Assembly (NCBI RefSeq): GCF_003987655.1
Contig: NZ_NGKC01000002.1
Location: 62,001 to 126,000 of the forward strand
DNA length: 64,000 nt
Direction of reading: 5' to 3'
From: Vagococcus acidifermentans
Lineage (GTDB): Bacteria; Bacillota; Bacilli; Lactobacillales; Vagococcaceae
Part shown: positions 52,475 through 62,306 of the stretch, piece after piece
Position numbering within the stretch: the first letter of the stretch is position 1
How the letters are laid out: each line of letters starts with the position of its first letter
Notes under the pieces: model-generated
What the model saw: only the letters and a program-made list of their open reading frames with translations
What the model was told of the DNA's origin: nothing
Database searches by the model: none
Program-made: the position numbers and the translations under genes

Positions 52475-52731
52475 TAACATCTGTTAGGTGAGGCTCCTAT
52501 ATGGACACACGCTACTGCCCTGCAAATATCCAAAGATGTTTGAAAAAGTTTGGACGAATGGTTCAACGGGTTAACAGGAATGGTCGACTTAAGGCTTTTC
52601 TTAATGTAGCTGATACGTGTATCTACGCCATGTAGTGCTAAAGCTCAACGAAGAGGTCATAACGAAACTGCCGTGTGCGGCAATTATCTCAAGTGTTTAT
52701 GCACTCTCTTTTTTGAGGGTGCTTTTTTTGT
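52475..52731 (+). ncRNA. M-box (ykoK) Mg2+ riboswitch with terminator
   Basis: GTTAGGTGAGGCTCCTATAT, GGACACACGCTACTGCCC and the downstream AAAGCTCAACGAAGAGGTCATAACG stretch match the conserved M-box core as I know it. The expression platform ends with the terminator at 52701-52729. The gene downstream encodes an MgtA-type Mg2+ ATPase. High Mg2+ should favour termination. This accounts for nearly all of the 450-base gap before mgtA. Confidence 0.95.
52701..52729 (+). terminator. Riboswitch-controlled terminator
   Basis: GCACTCTC pairs with GAGGGTGC around TTTTTT, followed by TTTTTTT. It lies 148 bases before mgtA, so transcription must read through for expression. Confidence 0.92.
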
Positions 52732-52751
52732 GTGTAAGTACTGAAAGGACG

Positions 52752-52859
52752 GTGGAAAAAGTGGCAATGATTATGAGGGAAGATGCAGACGATGCAGACG
52801 GTTGGTTGCGGAAGGAGGGCTTTTTCCGCCTAGTCAGCAAGAAGAAGCTCATCCTATAA
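52752..52859 (+). CDS. Putative 35-codon leader ORF between the M-box and mgtA
   Basis: A short frame GTG 52752 to TAA 52859 would encode about 35 residues. It has an acidic run REDADDADGW and a basic, hydrophobic end LVSKKKLIL. GAAAGGA lies just upstream (spacing short; GTG 52761 and ATG 52767 are alternatives). It lies on the mgtA transcript, after the terminator and 18 bases before the mgtA start, so its translation could affect mgtA. No family known. The same frame extends upstream through the terminator, which is probably not translated. Confidence 0.4.
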   Translation: MEKVAMIMREDADDADGWLRKEGFFRLVSKKKLIL

Positions 52860-52877
52860 AAAAGGAGAGTGTTGAAG

Positions 52878-55481
52878 ATGAAAAAAGAATTGACCAATGT
52901 GACAAAAAATACCGATTTGAAAAATTTGGCAAAAATGAGTACACGCGATTTGATGATGGCGTTCCGGACATCCCCGAAAGGCCTGACCTCTGAAGATGCG
53001 CGGAACCGGCTGCTGGAATATGGAGAAAACAAAGTCGACATTCAAAAACCGACGCCATGGTACAAGTTGCTGTTTCACTCATTTCTTGACCCGTTTATTT
53101 ACGTACTGCTGCTGTTGTTTGCCGTATCTGTACTGACAGCCGACTATGAAACAGCCACGGTCATGATTATCATGATTTTGGCAAGTGCGATACTGCGCTT
53201 TGTACAGGACTACAAAGCCCAGCGTGAAGCTTTTGCCCTGCAGGACATGATTAAACATACCTGTGCTGTCAAGCGCGACGATGAAGTGAGAGAGCGTCCG
53301 ATGGAAGAAGTCGTACCGGGAGATATCGTCCAGCTGTCAGCCGGCGACATGATCCCAGCCGACAGCCTGCTGCTTTGGACGAAAGACTTGTTTGTCAATC
53401 AGTCGTCTTTGACTGGTGAATCAATGCCAGTTGAAAAATTTGAAATCACCGACATTGACAGTCACGAAGACGAGGAAGATTCCGCAATCGACATGAGCAA
53501 TCTTGTGTTTATGGGGACAGATGTGTTGAGCGGAAAGGGCGAAGCTCTGATTTTAAAGACGGGCAAGCAGACCTTTTTTGGCGACATTGCCAAAAAAGCA
53601 AGTACCCGGCGGGCTGTGACGTCATTTGATAAAGACTTGAACCGGATTGGTAAATTGTTGCTGAGAATGGTCGGCGTGTTATTTCCTATTGTACTTCTCT
53701 TGAACGGGTTTACAAAGGGCGACTGGTCACAGGCATTTTTCTTTGCCGTCGCTGTGGCAGTCGGATTGACACCTGAGATGCTACCGGCGATTGTCACCAG
53801 CAATTTAGCAAAAGGTTCCCAGTCGCTGGCTAAAAAGAAAGTCATCGTCAAAGAGCTGAATGCTATCCAAAACCTTGGCTCAATGGATGTTTTGTGTACA
53901 GATAAAACAGGCACTATCACGGAGGACCGGGTCGTGCTGGTTGAACATGTCAACCCGATGGGCAAAATGAATCAGAAGGTCATCGACATGGCGTTTCTAA
54001 ATTCAAACTATCAGACGGGCTGGAAAAATCTGATGGATTATGCCGTGATTCACTTTTATGAAAAACATAACGAACATAGTAAGTTTGTCAATGTTGAAAA
54101 AATAGATGAGATTCCCTTTGATTTTTCACGCCGCCGGCTGACTGTTGTGCTGAAGGAGAGCGGTCATCAGCTGATGATTACCAAAGGCGCGGTGGAAGAG
54201 ATGTCTAAAATCTGTTCTTATGTCGAAATCGACAACAACGTCGTGCCGCTGACGGATGAGCTTCATGAAGAAATCAACCGTGTCAACCGATCGATGAATG
54301 AAAAAGGCATGCGGGTAATCACCGTCGCATACAAAGGCGATGTCCACGATACGCCGACCTATTCGGTGGCTGATGAGAAAGACATGATTTTAGTCGGTTT
54401 TGTCGGATTTCTTGACCCTGCCAAACAGTCGGCCGTTTCAGCCATCACGTCGCTGAAAGAACACGGTGTTGCCATCAAAGTACTGACCGGCGACAATGAA
54501 ATCGTGTCGCGGAAAGTCTGTGAAGATGTGGGCATCCATGTCGATCACGCCTATACCGGGCAGGATGTCGAACAAATGGATGACAAACAACTGGCCGAGG
54601 CAGCTGCCTCTTCCAACCTGTTCTCCAAACTTAACCCGATGCAGAAATCGCGGATTATTGAAGTGCTAAGAAAGCAGGGGCACACGGTCGGCTTTATGGG
54701 CGACGGCATCAATGATGCGCCGGCTTTGCGGGCAGCCGATGTGGGTGTGTCGGTCGATACAGCTGCGGACATCACCAAAGAAGCCAGTTCGATTATTTTA
54801 CTGGAAAAGAGTCTGAATGTGCTGGTCGATGGTGTGATTGAAGGACGGACTGTCTTTAAAAACATGATGAAGTATATCATGATGACGCTCAGCTCCAACT
54901 TCGGCAACGTGTTCTCCGTCCTTGTTGCCAGTGCGTTTCTGCCATTTCTGCCGATGCTTTCCATGCAAATACTGGTGCAAAATCTGATTTACAACTTTTC
55001 ACAGTTAGCCATGCCATGGGACCGGGTAGATGAAGAGCAAATCATGAAACCAGTTATTTTTGAAACCAAAGACTTGCTGAAATTTACATTAATGATTGGA
55101 CCTATCAGCAGCATTTTCGACATCATCACGTTTCTCGTTATGTGGAATGTGTTCGGTGCCAACACGATCGCCGAACAAAGCCTCTTCCAAACAGGCTGGT
55201 TTGTTGTCGGGCTGACGACGCAGACGGTCATTATTCATGTTATCCGGACTGAGAAGATACCATTTGTGCAAAGTAACGCCAGTCCGTCCGTTTTAATCAG
55301 CAGTTTGCTGGCTGTTGCGGCGGGGATAGCGATTGTCCTCATCGACCCTGTCAGATCTTATCTGGATATGACGGCACTGCCTGGCAGCTACTGGCTGTTC
55401 TTAATCGTGGTCGTTTTTGGCTACATGCTGACTGCACAAGTTATCAAGATGAAATATGTCAAGAATCACTCTTGGCTGTAA
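52878..55481 (+). CDS. mgtA: Mg2+-importing P-type ATPase (MgtA/MgtB type)
   Basis: The protein of about 867 residues has the P-type motifs TGES (LTGESMPVEKF), phosphorylation site CTDKTGTIT, FDFSRRRLTVV, KVLTGDNEIVSRKV and MGDGINDAPALRAADVG. About ten membrane segments include the MgtA-like LTPEMLPAIVTSNLAKGSQ. It imports Mg2+ across the membrane with ATP. ATG 52878 follows AAAGGAGAG by about 10 bases; GTG 52869 and TTG 52872 are in frame. Its control by an M-box riboswitch fits the function. Confidence 0.96.
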   Translation: MKKELTNVTKNTDLKNLAKMSTRDLMMAFRTSPKGLTSEDARNRLLEYGENKVDIQKPTPWYKLLFHSFLDPFIYVLLLLFAVSVLTADYETATVMIIMILASAILRFVQDYKAQREAFALQDMIKHTCAVKRDDEVRERPMEEVVPGDIVQLSAGDMIPADSLLLWTKDLFVNQSSLTGESMPVEKFEITDIDSHEDEEDSAIDMSNLVFMGTDVLSGKGEALILKTGKQTFFGDIAKKASTRRAVTSFDKDLNRIGKLLLRMVGVLFPIVLLLNGFTKGDWSQAFFFAVAVAVGLTPEMLPAIVTSNLAKGSQSLAKKKVIVKELNAIQNLGSMDVLCTDKTGTITEDRVVLVEHVNPMGKMNQKVIDMAFLNSNYQTGWKNLMDYAVIHFYEKHNEHSKFVNVEKIDEIPFDFSRRRLTVVLKESGHQLMITKGAVEEMSKICSYVEIDNNVVPLTDELHEEINRVNRSMNEKGMRVITVAYKGDVHDTPTYSVADEKDMILVGFVGFLDPAKQSAVSAITSLKEHGVAIKVLTGDNEIVSRKVCEDVGIHVDHAYTGQDVEQMDDKQLAEAAASSNLFSKLNPMQKSRIIEVLRKQGHTVGFMGDGINDAPALRAADVGVSVDTAADITKEASSIILLEKSLNVLVDGVIEGRTVFKNMMKYIMMTLSSNFGNVFSVLVASAFLPFLPMLSMQILVQNLIYNFSQLAMPWDRVDEEQIMKPVIFETKDLLKFTLMIGPISSIFDIITFLVMWNVFGANTIAEQSLFQTGWFVVGLTTQTVIIHVIRTEKIPFVQSNASPSVLISSLLAVAAGIAIVLIDPVRSYLDMTALPGSYWLFLIVVVFGYMLTAQVIKMKYVKNHSWL

Positions 55482-55542
55482 CAAGCGTCAAATTATTTAG
55501 TTCACAAGCAGCAGGAAATCAACACAGAAAAATAGCGAATGC

Positions 55543-55590
55543 AACACATGTTTCCTGTTTTTTTTAGAAAGACAGGAGACATGTGTTTTT
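55543..55590 (+). terminator. Terminator after mgtA
   Basis: ACACATGTTTCCTGT and ACAGGAGACATGTGT pair (one mismatch), followed by TTTTT. Confidence 0.85.
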
Positions 55591-55664
55591 GCTGTGTAAC
55601 AGAATCAGCAGCTTGTCCATTCAATCAACACTGTCAAAAATGACGTACGGGCATGTTTTCTTCC

Positions 55665-55679
55665 AGTTTTCTGAAAACT
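55665..55679. promoter_or_regulatory. CodY-box-like palindrome
   Basis: AGTTTTCTGAAAACT is a perfect dyad and matches the CodY consensus AATTTTCWGAAAATT at 13 of 15 positions. It lies about 300 bases before pdhA, just upstream of a TATAAC at 55684. Confidence 0.5.
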
Positions 55680-55768
55680 AATGTATAACAGATTGGTGGA
55701 TATAGTGTGACAGCAGGAAACAGTTTGCTAAACCCCTTACATAAAAAAAGAACTGCTTGCAGAAACGA

Positions 55769-55786
55769 AAGTGATTTTATTCACTA
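55769..55786. promoter_or_regulatory. Rex-like operator
   Basis: The 18-base site with core GTGA-N6-TCAC matches TTGTGAAWWWWTTCACAA at 14 of 18 positions. It lies just before an extended -10-like TGGTTTAAA (55787-55795), upstream of pdhA. NADH-responsive control of pdh is known for other Gram-positives; here it is only suggested. Confidence 0.4.
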
Positions 55787-55842
55787 TGGTTTAAATACAG
55801 AAACAAAAAGGTTTTTAGCGTATTTTAGTTGAGCTTTATCGC

Positions 55843-55871
55843 TTGCATATCTTTTTTCACCGTGTTAAATT
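55843..55871 (+). promoter_or_regulatory. Promoter of the pdhABCD operon
   Basis: TTGCAT (55843-55848), a 17-base spacer and TAAATT (55866-55871) preceded by TGT. It leaves a leader of about 88 bases before pdhA. Confidence 0.65.
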
Positions 55872-55922
55872 ATTAAATGTAAAGGCATAGAAAATAATAC
55901 AGATTTTTAGCCTGTTTTATAA

Positions 55923-57077
<1,155 letters not shown>

Positions 57078-57079
57078 TC

Positions 57080-58057
57080 ATGGCACAAAAAACAATGATA
57101 CAAGCAATTACAGATGCATTAGCGCTGGAACTTGAGAACAATCCAGATGTATTGGTTTTTGGTGAAGACGTTGGTAATAACGGCGGGGTATTCCGTGCCA
57201 CTGAAGGCTTGCAAGCCAAGTTCGGCGAAGAACGTGTCTTTGATACCCCTTTGGCGGAATCAGGCATTGGCGGTTTGGCATTCGGTTTAGCATTGGAAGG
57301 ATTCCGTCCGGTTGCTGAAATCCAGTTTTTCGGATTTGTATTTGAAACAATGGATGAAATCGTCGGACAAATGGCACGGACAAGATACCGTATGAGCGGC
57401 ACACGCAATCTGCCGGTCACTATTCGTGCGCCATTCGGCGGCGGAGTTCACACACCTGAACTTCACTCCGACAACTTGGAAGGCCTGATGGCACAATCAC
57501 CGGGTCTCCGCGTTGTGATTCCAAGCAACCCGTACGATGCTAAAGGTCTGCTGATCTCAGCTATCCGCAACAATGACCCGGTTGTTTATTTGGAACACAT
57601 GAAACTTTACCGTTCATTCCGTGAAGAAGTACCGGATGAAGCCTACACTGTGCCTTTGGATAAAGCTGCTGTAACCCGTGAAGGGACAGATGTCTCAATC
57701 ATCACGTACGGTGCAATGGTCCGTGAAGCAATCAAAGCTGCAGAAAATCTTGAAAAACAAGGCATTTCAGTTGAAATTATCGACCTGCGTACAGTTGCGC
57801 CGCTTGATGTGGAAACAATCATCAATTCAGTGAAGAAAACAGGTCGCGTGGTTGTCGTACAGGAAGCACAAAAACAAGCAGGCGTCGGTGCTCAGGTCGT
57901 TTCAGAAATTTCTGAACGGGCAGTCCTGTCACTTGAAGCGCCAATTGGACGTGTGTCAGCGCCAGATACGATTTTCCCATTCGGTCAAGCTGAGAATGTC
58001 TGGTTGCCGAACGCAGCAGATATTGAAGCGAAAGTGAAAGAAACTTACGAATTCTAA
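57080..58057 (+). CDS. pdhB: Pyruvate dehydrogenase E1 component, beta subunit
   Basis: The 325-residue subunit has [73 protein letters not shown] and [21 protein letters not shown]. It completes the TPP site with PdhA. The gap to pdhA is only 2 bases. The codon use is well adapted, like that of dnaK, which fits strong expression. Confidence 0.96.
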   Translation: MAQKTMIQAITDALALELENNPDVLVFGEDVGNNGGVFRATEGLQAKFGEERVFDTPLAESGIGGLAFGLALEGFRPVAEIQFFGFVFETMDEIVGQMARTRYRMSGTRNLPVTIRAPFGGGVHTPELHSDNLEGLMAQSPGLRVVIPSNPYDAKGLLISAIRNNDPVVYLEHMKLYRSFREEVPDEAYTVPLDKAAVTREGTDVSIITYGAMVREAIKAAENLEKQGISVEIIDLRTVAPLDVETIINSVKKTGRVVVVQEAQKQAGVGAQVVSEISERAVLSLEAPIGRVSAPDTIFPFGQAENVWLPNAADIEAKVKETYEF

Positions 58058-58092
58058 GCGGTGAAATTAGTATAAAGGAGAGAAAATCGAAC

Positions 58093-59685
58093 ATGGCTTT
58101 CAAATTTAAATTACCAGATATCGGCGAAGGCATTGCCGAAGGTGAAATTGTTAAATGGTTTGTTAAACCAGGCGACACGATTAACGAAGATGATACATTA
58201 CTAGAAGTTCAAAATGATAAATCTGTTGAAGAAATCCCGTCTCCAGTTACAGGGAAAGTACTGAACATCGTCGTTCCGGAAGGGACTGTTGCCAATGTCG
58301 GCGATGTCCTCGTTGAGATCGACGCTCCGGGACATGAGTCTGACGACGATGCGCCGGCAGCCGCGGAAGCACCTGCTGCTGCAGCTCCAGCTGCATCCGG
58401 TGCAGTCTTCCAGTTCAAATTGCCGGATATCGGCGAAGGTATTGCTGAAGGAGAAATCGTCAAATGGTTTGTCAAAGCCGGCGATACGATCAATGAAGAT
58501 GATACATTATTAGAAGTCCAAAATGATAAATCTGTTGAAGAAATCCCGTCCCCTGTTACAGGAACGGTTGTCAACGTTATCGTACCTGAAGGAACAGTTG
58601 CAAATGTGGGTGACGTCCTTGTTGAAATCGATGCACCGGGGCACAATGATGCTGTACCTGCAGGCGCACCGGCCGTTGCCCCAGCTCAAGCAGCTGCAGC
58701 ACCGGCAACACCGGCACCAGCCGCAGCACCGACAGGCAAAGCTGGCGGACGTGTACTGGCTATGCCGTCAGTACGTCAGTATGCCCGTGAAAAAGGTGTC
58801 GACATCACATTAGTCACACCGACAGGCAAAGGCGGACGTGTGACACGTGCCGATATTGACGGGTTCACTGGTGAAGCAGTACCGGCAGCACCAGCCGCAG
58901 CTGCTACAGAAGCAGCCGCAGCACCGGCAGCGCCAGCAGCACAACCTGCCGCACCGGCAAAACCTTTCGTAGGTGTCGACGAATTGGAAACAAGAGAGAA
59001 AATGACTCCGACACGTCGTGCGATTGCAAAAGCGATGGTCAACAGCAAACACACAGCTCCTCATGTAACGCTGCATGATGAAGTAGAAGTGTCTAAACTG
59101 TGGGATCACCGCAAGAAATTTAAAGAAGTTGCAGCAGAACGCAATACTAAATTAACCTTCTTGCCTTATGTTGTAAAAGCTTTGACAGCAACTGTCAAGA
59201 AGTTCCCAGTATTAAATGCGTCAATTGACGATAATAGTGATGAAATTGTTTACAAACACTATTATAATATAGGTATCGCAACAGATACGGATCATGGCTT
59301 GTATGTACCGAACATTAAAAATGCCGACCGTAAAGGCATGTTCGACATTGCAGATGAAATCACTGAAAAAGCTGGTATGGCAATCGACGGAAAATTATCT
59401 GCGGCTGACATGCGTGACGGCTCTATCACCATCAGTAATATCGGCTCAGTCGGCGGCGGCTGGTTCACACCGGTTATCAACTACCCTGAAGTAGCAATCT
59501 TAGGAGTAGGGACAATCGTTCAACAGCCGGTAGTCAATGCAGCTGGTGAACTGGTTGTCGGACGTGTGATGAAACTGTCATTGAGTTTTGATCACCGTAT
59601 CGTTGACGGAGCGACTGCCCAAAAAGCGATGAACAACGTGAAACGCTTGCTGGCAGATCCGGAATTATTATTAATGGAAGGTTAA
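58093..59685 (+). CDS. pdhC: Dihydrolipoamide acetyltransferase (E2) with two lipoyl domains
   Basis: The 530-residue E2 has lipoyl domains at residues 2-77 and 105-180, each with the lipoylated lysine in QNDKSVEE (Lys43 and Lys146). Ala/Pro-rich linkers follow, then a peripheral subunit-binding domain at about 218-255 ([18 protein letters not shown]) and the catalytic core with [17 protein letters not shown] (His and Asp of the active site). It transfers acetyl groups to CoA and forms the core of the complex. The two lipoyl domains are nearly identical in DNA as well. AAAGGAGAG precedes the ATG. Confidence 0.97.
   Translation: MAFKFKLPDIGEGIAEGEIVKWFVKPGDTINEDDTLLEVQNDKSVEEIPSPVTGKVLNIVVPEGTVANVGDVLVEIDAPGHESDDDAPAAAEAPAAAAPAASGAVFQFKLPDIGEGIAEGEIVKWFVKAGDTINEDDTLLEVQNDKSVEEIPSPVTGTVVNVIVPEGTVANVGDVLVEIDAPGHNDAVPAGAPAVAPAQAAAAPATPAPAAAPTGKAGGRVLAMPSVRQYAREKGVDITLVTPTGKGGRVTRADIDGFTGEAVPAAPAAAATEAAAAPAAPAAQPAAPAKPFVGVDELETREKMTPTRRAIAKAMVNSKHTAPHVTLHDEVEVSKLWDHRKKFKEVAAERNTKLTFLPYVVKALTATVKKFPVLNASIDDNSDEIVYKHYYNIGIATDTDHGLYVPNIKNADRKGMFDIADEITEKAGMAIDGKLSAADMRDGSITISNIGSVGGGWFTPVINYPEVAILGVGTIVQQPVVNAAGELVVGRVMKLSLSFDHRIVDGATAQKAMNNVKRLLADPELLLMEG
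58105..58629 (+). repeat. Tandem duplication encoding the two lipoyl domains of PdhC
   Basis: 58105-58320 is repeated at 58414-58629 with an offset of 309 bases (103 codons). Differences are mostly third-position changes; the stretch around AAATGATAAATCTGTTGAAG is identical in both. Confidence 0.9.
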
Positions 59686-59697
59686 GGTGATATCTGA

Positions 59698-61104
59698 ATG
59701 GTAGTTGGAGATTTCGCATTGGAGCTGGATACTGTAGTGATTGGTGCAGGTCCTGGCGGATATGTCGCTGCAATCCGCGCCTCTCAAATGGGACAAAAAG
59801 TTGCAATCATCGAACGGGAGTACATTGGTGGGGTCTGCTTGAATGTAGGCTGTATCCCATCAAAGGCATTAATCAGTGCTGGACATCATTACCAGGAAGC
59901 TCTGGATTCAGAGGTTTTCGGGATTACAACAGAGGGTGTCAAACTGGATTTTGCCAAAACACAAGAATGGAAAGATAATTCTGTCGTCAAAAAACTGACG
60001 TCAGGCGTTGAGTTTCTGTTGAAGAAAAATAAAGTGGAGATTATCCGCGGTGAAGCCTTCTTCGTTGATGCCAACACATTACGTGTTATCCATGAAGACA
60101 GTGCACAAACATATTCATTCAATCATGCGATTGTTGCAACCGGCAGCCGTCCGATTGAAATCAAAGGCTTCAAGTTTGGCGGACGGATCATTGATTCGAC
60201 TGGCGGCTTAAACTTGAAAGAAGTACCTAAAAAATTGGCAATCGTCGGCGGCGGTGTCATTGGTGCCGAATTAGGCGCTGCGTATGCCAATTTGGGAGCG
60301 GAAGTCACTATTCTTGAGGGTACGGCACAAATTTTGCCTAACTTTGAAAAAGACATGGTGAAATTAGTCGAACGCTCCTTCAAGAAAAAAGGCGTCAAGG
60401 TCGTTACAAATGCCATGGCTAAAGAAGCCGTGGATAACGGCAACAGCGTGACGGTTACTTACGAAGCCAAAGGCAAAGAAGAAAAAATCGAAGCAGACTA
60501 CGTGATGGTGACTGTCGGACGCCGACCAAACACGGACGATTTGGGTCTTGAAATTGCCGGTGTTGAGATGACCGACCGCGGTCTTGTCAAAGTGGATGAA
60601 CAATGCCGTACGAACGTGAAAAGTATTTTCGCTATCGGCGATATTGTGCCGGGCGCAGCATTGGCTCACAAGGCAAGTTATGAAGCAAAAATCGCTGCAG
60701 AAGCAATTTCCGGTAAAGATGTGGCAGTAGATTACATTGGGATGCCGGCGGTTGCATTCACAGACCCTGAACTGGCATCTGTCGGCATGACTGAAAAAGA
60801 AGCCAAAGAAGCTGGTCTGGATGTGAAGGTGTCGAAATTTACACTAGCCGGAAACGGTCGTGCTCTTTCCTTGAATCAGACAGAAGGATTTGTTCGCCTA
60901 GTGACAACGAAAGAAGACAACGTCATCGTTGGCGGTCAGGTTGTCGGAGCGGGAGCAAGTGACACGATTGCTGAAATCGGACTGGCGATCGAAGCGGGCA
61001 TGAATGCAGAAGACATTGCTCTGACTATTCATTCGCATCCGTCACTTTCAGAAGCTGTGATGGATACAGCAGAATTGGCACTAGGTTTGCCAATCCACGT
61101 ATAA
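59698..61104 (+). CDS. pdhD: Dihydrolipoamide dehydrogenase (E3)
   Basis: The 468-residue flavoprotein has [19 protein letters not shown] (FAD), the redox-active [15 protein letters not shown], the NAD motif [36 protein letters not shown] and the C-terminal [12 protein letters not shown] (His-Glu pair). It reoxidises the E2 lipoyl groups and makes NADH. AAGGTGAT precedes ATG 59698. It closes the pdh operon and is followed by a terminator. Confidence 0.97.
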   Translation: MVVGDFALELDTVVIGAGPGGYVAAIRASQMGQKVAIIEREYIGGVCLNVGCIPSKALISAGHHYQEALDSEVFGITTEGVKLDFAKTQEWKDNSVVKKLTSGVEFLLKKNKVEIIRGEAFFVDANTLRVIHEDSAQTYSFNHAIVATGSRPIEIKGFKFGGRIIDSTGGLNLKEVPKKLAIVGGGVIGAELGAAYANLGAEVTILEGTAQILPNFEKDMVKLVERSFKKKGVKVVTNAMAKEAVDNGNSVTVTYEAKGKEEKIEADYVMVTVGRRPNTDDLGLEIAGVEMTDRGLVKVDEQCRTNVKSIFAIGDIVPGAALAHKASYEAKIAAEAISGKDVAVDYIGMPAVAFTDPELASVGMTEKEAKEAGLDVKVSKFTLAGNGRALSLNQTEGFVRLVTTKEDNVIVGGQVVGAGASDTIAEIGLAIEAGMNAEDIALTIHSHPSLSEAVMDTAELALGLPIHV

Positions 61105-61108
61105 AAGA

Positions 61109-61148
61109 AAAAACTCTTCAAAGCGTTTATCGCTCTGAAGAGTTTTTT
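61109..61148. terminator. Terminator after pdhD
   Basis: AAAACTCTTCA and TGAAGAGTTTT pair, with an inner AGCG/CGCT stem; T and A runs at both ends may also serve the convergent gene. Confidence 0.88.
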
Positions 61149-61159
61149 GCATGATTAGA

Positions 61160-61486
61160 TTAGCGGGAAGAGACAAGCAATTTAAGACCGGCATAAAGGT
61201 TATACCCAATGAATAAAAAGTCAATTAATCCGCCGGCCGCCATTGCTGTTACTGTTAACAAGCTGACAGTCCGTGTATCATGCGCCAGAAAACCGGTTGA
61301 GAGTGCCGCCATCAGCAAGATGCCTGTCAGGATGACAGGGACCAGATGCAGTAGAAAAGCCCGCTTAGCATGGTCATGGGCTGCTGACTGGCGATTTGTA
61401 AGCAGCCAGATGATAAACGGTAAAAGAAATGGTGCGAATAAAATCGATAAGTAGGCCAAGCCGCCAAGAATGTTGTTTTCAGACAT
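61160..61486 (-). CDS. DUF4870-like small membrane protein
   Basis: This 108-residue protein has three to four membrane segments: LAYLSILFAPFLLPFIIWLL, the conserved HDHAKRAFLLHLVPVILTGILLMAAL, LLTVTAMAAGGLIDF, and a C-terminal YNLYAGLKLL. The A-xDHAKxAFxxH pattern matches DUF4870. Function unknown. AAGGAGCGC precedes ATG 61486, and a minus-strand TATAAT lies at 61531-61536. Confidence 0.75.
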   Translation of the reverse strand: MSENNILGGLAYLSILFAPFLLPFIIWLLTNRQSAAHDHAKRAFLLHLVPVILTGILLMAALSTGFLAHDTRTVSLLTVTAMAAGGLIDFLFIGYNLYAGLKLLVSSR

Positions 61487-61679
61487 AATGTGCGCTCCTT
61501 ATTTATAAACGAATCTGTATTTTACCATCCATTATAAATGACCGAGTTTCAGCTGACATCCGTCGGATGATGTATGTTGGTTATGCTAAAGGGCAAGCCG
61601 TTCAGATTTGGTTGAGCAGTTTGACAGTCAAATCAAATGAAAAGGCCTATACTTGAGAAAAAGAAAAGAGGGAAAACAA

Positions 61680-62153
61680 ATGTCGATTTATGATTTTTCT
61701 GTCAGGTTAGAGAATGGTGATGTGTATTCATTGGAGAAGTATCAAGGCAAAGTGCTGGTGATTGTGAATACTGCGACGAAATGCGGACTTGCTCCGCAGT
61801 TTGAGGCGTTGGAAACATTGTATCAGACGTATAAAGAGCAGGGACTTATGGTACTCGGCTTCCCTTCAAATCAGTTCAAGCAAGAGCTGGCAACATCTGA
61901 GGAAGCCGCCGCCGCATGCCGGCTGACATACGGCGTCAGCTTTCCAATGCATGAGCTGATTGCGGTAAACGGTGCGGAAACGGCTCCGCTGTTCGACTAT
62001 TTGAAATCTGAGGCGCCGGGCACGCTGGGGCAGGCTATCAAGTGGAATTTTACAAAATTTTTGGTGGACAGAGAAGGCCGCGTGATTGAACGGTTTGCAC
62101 CACAGACGACGCCTGAAAAGATGGTTCCGGCGATTGAAAAGGCGCTGCGATAA
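61680..62153 (+). CDS. Glutathione peroxidase-like thiol peroxidase
   Basis: The 157-residue thioredoxin-fold peroxidase has the peroxidatic Cys35 in VNTATKCGLAPQF, FPSNQFKQE (catalytic Gln) and IKWNFTKFLVDREG (Trp-Asn). Bacterial Cys-type GPx proteins mostly use thioredoxin and not glutathione. It reduces hydroperoxides in the cytoplasm. ATG 61680 has GAGGG upstream; an in-frame start at 61653 precedes the ribosome site. Monocistronic. A TTGACA at 61621 and TATACT at 61648 are too far apart (21 bases) for a confident promoter. Confidence 0.93.
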   Translation: MSIYDFSVRLENGDVYSLEKYQGKVLVIVNTATKCGLAPQFEALETLYQTYKEQGLMVLGFPSNQFKQELATSEEAAAACRLTYGVSFPMHELIAVNGAETAPLFDYLKSEAPGTLGQAIKWNFTKFLVDREGRVIERFAPQTTPEKMVPAIEKALR

Positions 62154-62306
62154 TGATTGCTTGTCCGTTAGGTAGAGAAAACAAACAACATGTGAGATAA
62201 TAATGATAAGTGCTTTCTGATGACTGTTAAATATTTATTACTGAAAGCTGTTGTCCAGTTTGCCAGTTATGTCGTGTGCTGAACCCAATCAGGAGGGACA
62301 TAAATT

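Noticed and set aside
52617-52751. Upstream part of the frame that runs through the M-box terminator
   Set aside because: It crosses the riboswitch core and terminator; only the part after the terminator is kept as a possible leader ORF.
61621-61653. TTGACA and TATACT as a glutathione peroxidase promoter
   Set aside because: Spacer of 21 bases is too long for a normal sigma-A promoter.
62154-62306. Search for a sigma-54 promoter or autoregulatory site before the AcoR-like gene
   Set aside because: No TGGCAC-N5-TTGCW match or strong dyad seen.
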